Shown here: positions 5,267-6,235 of the stretch, one piece after another
Layout: every line of letters starts with the position of its first letter
How positions within the stretch are numbered: the first letter of the stretch is position 1
Assembly (NCBI GenBank): GCA_001797695.1
Contig: MGQD01000072.1
Coordinates: 1-6,235 of the forward strand
Direction: 5' to 3'
Origin: Deltaproteobacteria bacterium RBG_13_49_15
GTDB taxonomy: Bacteria; Desulfobacterota; Desulfobacteria; Desulfobacterales; UBA2156
DNA: 6,235 nt
The notes under the pieces: generated by a model
What the model was told of the DNA's origin: nothing
The model's input: the letters and a program-made list of their open reading frames with translations, nothing else
The model's database searches: none
Translations under genes and position numbers: made by a program

Positions 5267-6235
5267 TTATTGAAGCCCTGCTTTACTAAGCGCATCCAGA
5301 ATCCTTTGCAAGATCCGCGGATCCTTATACGGCAGTCTCGTACCAAGGGTTTTCATGGAATCCTTGTCGTATCGATCCAAGATCGGACGTAAAGTCGTTA
5401 TGGCATCTTCGATTTTCCCCATCTCCGAATATGCCGCTGCCATAAAAATTCGGCTAGGGAAAAAATCCGAATTGATGGAAAGAGATTTTTTAAGGGTCGC
5501 AATGGCTTTGTCGTATTGCCTGATTAAAAAATAAGCATGCCCGAGGTTGAATTCATAATATGCCGGATGGCTCGGATTCAACCGAATCGCCTCTTCGATG
5601 AGAGGGATCGCCTCTTCGGGCCTCCCCGCCCAGGCAAGAGCATCCCCCAAGCCCGAACAGGCTTCGGCATAATTGGGATTCAGGTCAAGCGCTTTCTGGT
5701 AGGTTGCAATCGCCTCATCATGTTTCTTTTCCCACAGAAGAACACTGGCGGCAAGGCATTGACCCTCAAACGAAGCCTTATTTGCGGATAAGGCATTTTG
5801 AGCCTTTTCCATGGCGATTTGCAGGGACTTGCGATCCTGACTCCATCCCATAACCCAGTCTGCAAAGTAGGTCCATCCGAGCTTTGATAAAGCGGACGCA
5901 AATGCCGGATCGAGTCCGGACGCTTTTTCGAAATAGGTCCGTGCCTGCGCGTTGCTTTCTCTGGTGAAACGGGAGTAGAACTCCAGGCCTCGAAGATAAG
6001 CGTCATATGCTTCCAGATTGGCCGTCTCTTTTTTCAACAGTCGTTCCTGCTCTCCTTCGGTAAGCTTAAGCGCCAAAGCCGTTACGATCTTCTGGGAAAC
6101 CTCATCCTGGAGGTCAAAGATATCCTCTATCTTCCGGTCATATCGATCCGCCCATATATGCCCGCCCGTCTTGACATCAATTAGCTGGGCGTTGATGCGC
6201 ACCTTACCCCCTTCTTTCCGAACGCTCCCTTCCAA
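5267..6235 (-). CDS. TPR-repeat protein with TolB/FlgO-like segment, C-terminal part of a larger signalling-type protein (N-terminus off the right edge)
   Basis: The visible 322 residues begin LEGSVRKEGG and continue with VRINAQLIDVKTG, HIWADRYDR and DIFDLQDEVSQKIV, the segment that joins a TolB/FlgO-like domain to TPR repeats in many bacterial proteins. About six TPR-like helical pairs follow, near residues 76-109, 110-150, 154-187, 188-221, 225-255 and 259-290. The clearest is NPNYAEACSGLGDALAWAGRPEEA. The end, LPYKDPRILQRILDALSKAGL, is the usual tail of this class. The first codon in the window, TTG, is read as an internal leucine because the family has (V)LEGSVRK there, so this is not the gene's start. 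In full-length relatives the missing N-terminus is often a class III adenylate/guanylate cyclase, or a winged-helix or kinase domain; which one cannot be seen. It is convergent with the GDPD gene and there is no evidence that it belongs to the ugp system. Confidence 0.85.
   Translation of the reverse strand: MEGSVRKEGGKVRINAQLIDVKTGGHIWADRYDRKIEDIFDLQDEVSQKIVTALALKLTEGEQERLLKKETANLEAYDAYLRGLEFYSRFTRESNAQARTYFEKASGLDPAFASALSKLGWTYFADWVMGWSQDRKSLQIAMEKAQNALSANKASFEGQCLAASVLLWEKKHDEAIATYQKALDLNPNYAEACSGLGDALAWAGRPEEAIPLIEEAIRLNPSHPAYYEFNLGHAYFLIRQYDKAIATLKKSLSINSDFFPSRIFMAAAYSEMGKIEDAITTLRPILDRYDKDSMKTLGTRLPYKDPRILQRILDALSKAGLQ

Noticed and set aside
6213..6235. Start codon (TTG) for the TPR gene at the right edge
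   Set aside because: LEGSVRK is an internal conserved segment of this protein class and the coding frame is open to the edge, so the real start must be outside the window.

Overview
The window carries a bacterial glycerol-3-phosphate / glycerophosphodiester uptake locus. On the minus strand lie four genes in the order ugpB-ugpA-ugpE-ugpC, the gene order known from the E. coli ugp operon: a periplasmic binding protein, two inner-membrane permeases, and an ATPase that runs off the left edge. A glycerophosphodiester phosphodiesterase (GDPD) gene is divergently transcribed on the plus strand from the far side of a 289-base regulatory gap. On the right, on the minus strand and convergent with the GDPD gene, is the C-terminal part of a large TPR protein of the TolB/FlgO-like plus TPR type, often found behind class III adenylate cyclase or other signalling domains; its N-terminus is outside the window.

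The organism looks like a Gram-negative bacterium of moderate GC content. The evidence is a Sec signal peptide on the binding protein, a proteobacterial-type ugp operon and canonical AGGAGG ribosome-binding sites. The cyclase-type TPR protein would fit a deltaproteobacterium (Desulfobacterota), but that placement is a guess from protein style.

Layout: 1-771 ugpC (partial, minus); 780-1622 ugpE; 1623-2504 ugpA; 2505-2575 a gap with two tandem perfect hairpins; 2576-3901 ugpB; 3902-4190 the divergent promoter region; 4191-5225 GDPD (plus); 5226-5266 a short convergent gap; 5267-6235 the TPR protein (minus, partial). ugpA, ugpE and ugpC are packed with 0 and 8 bases between them, so they are almost certainly cotranscribed.

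How the genes fit together: the GDPD would split glycerophosphodiesters (deacylated phospholipids) into glycerol-3-phosphate and an alcohol, and UgpB-A-E-C would bind and import glycerol-3-phosphate or the intact diesters, supplying carbon and phosphate. In E. coli the phosphodiesterase UgpQ is cytoplasmic and is the last gene of the operon. Here it has its own promoter in the opposite direction, and its best-supported start gives it an N-terminal hydrophobic segment, which suggests hydrolysis outside the cytoplasm.

The genes themselves are conventional. The more interesting signals are regulatory: the two hairpins between ugpB and ugpA, one of which buries the ugpA ribosome-binding site, and several inverted and direct repeats in the divergent promoter region. 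I found no mobile element, CRISPR array, RNA gene or clearly new system.
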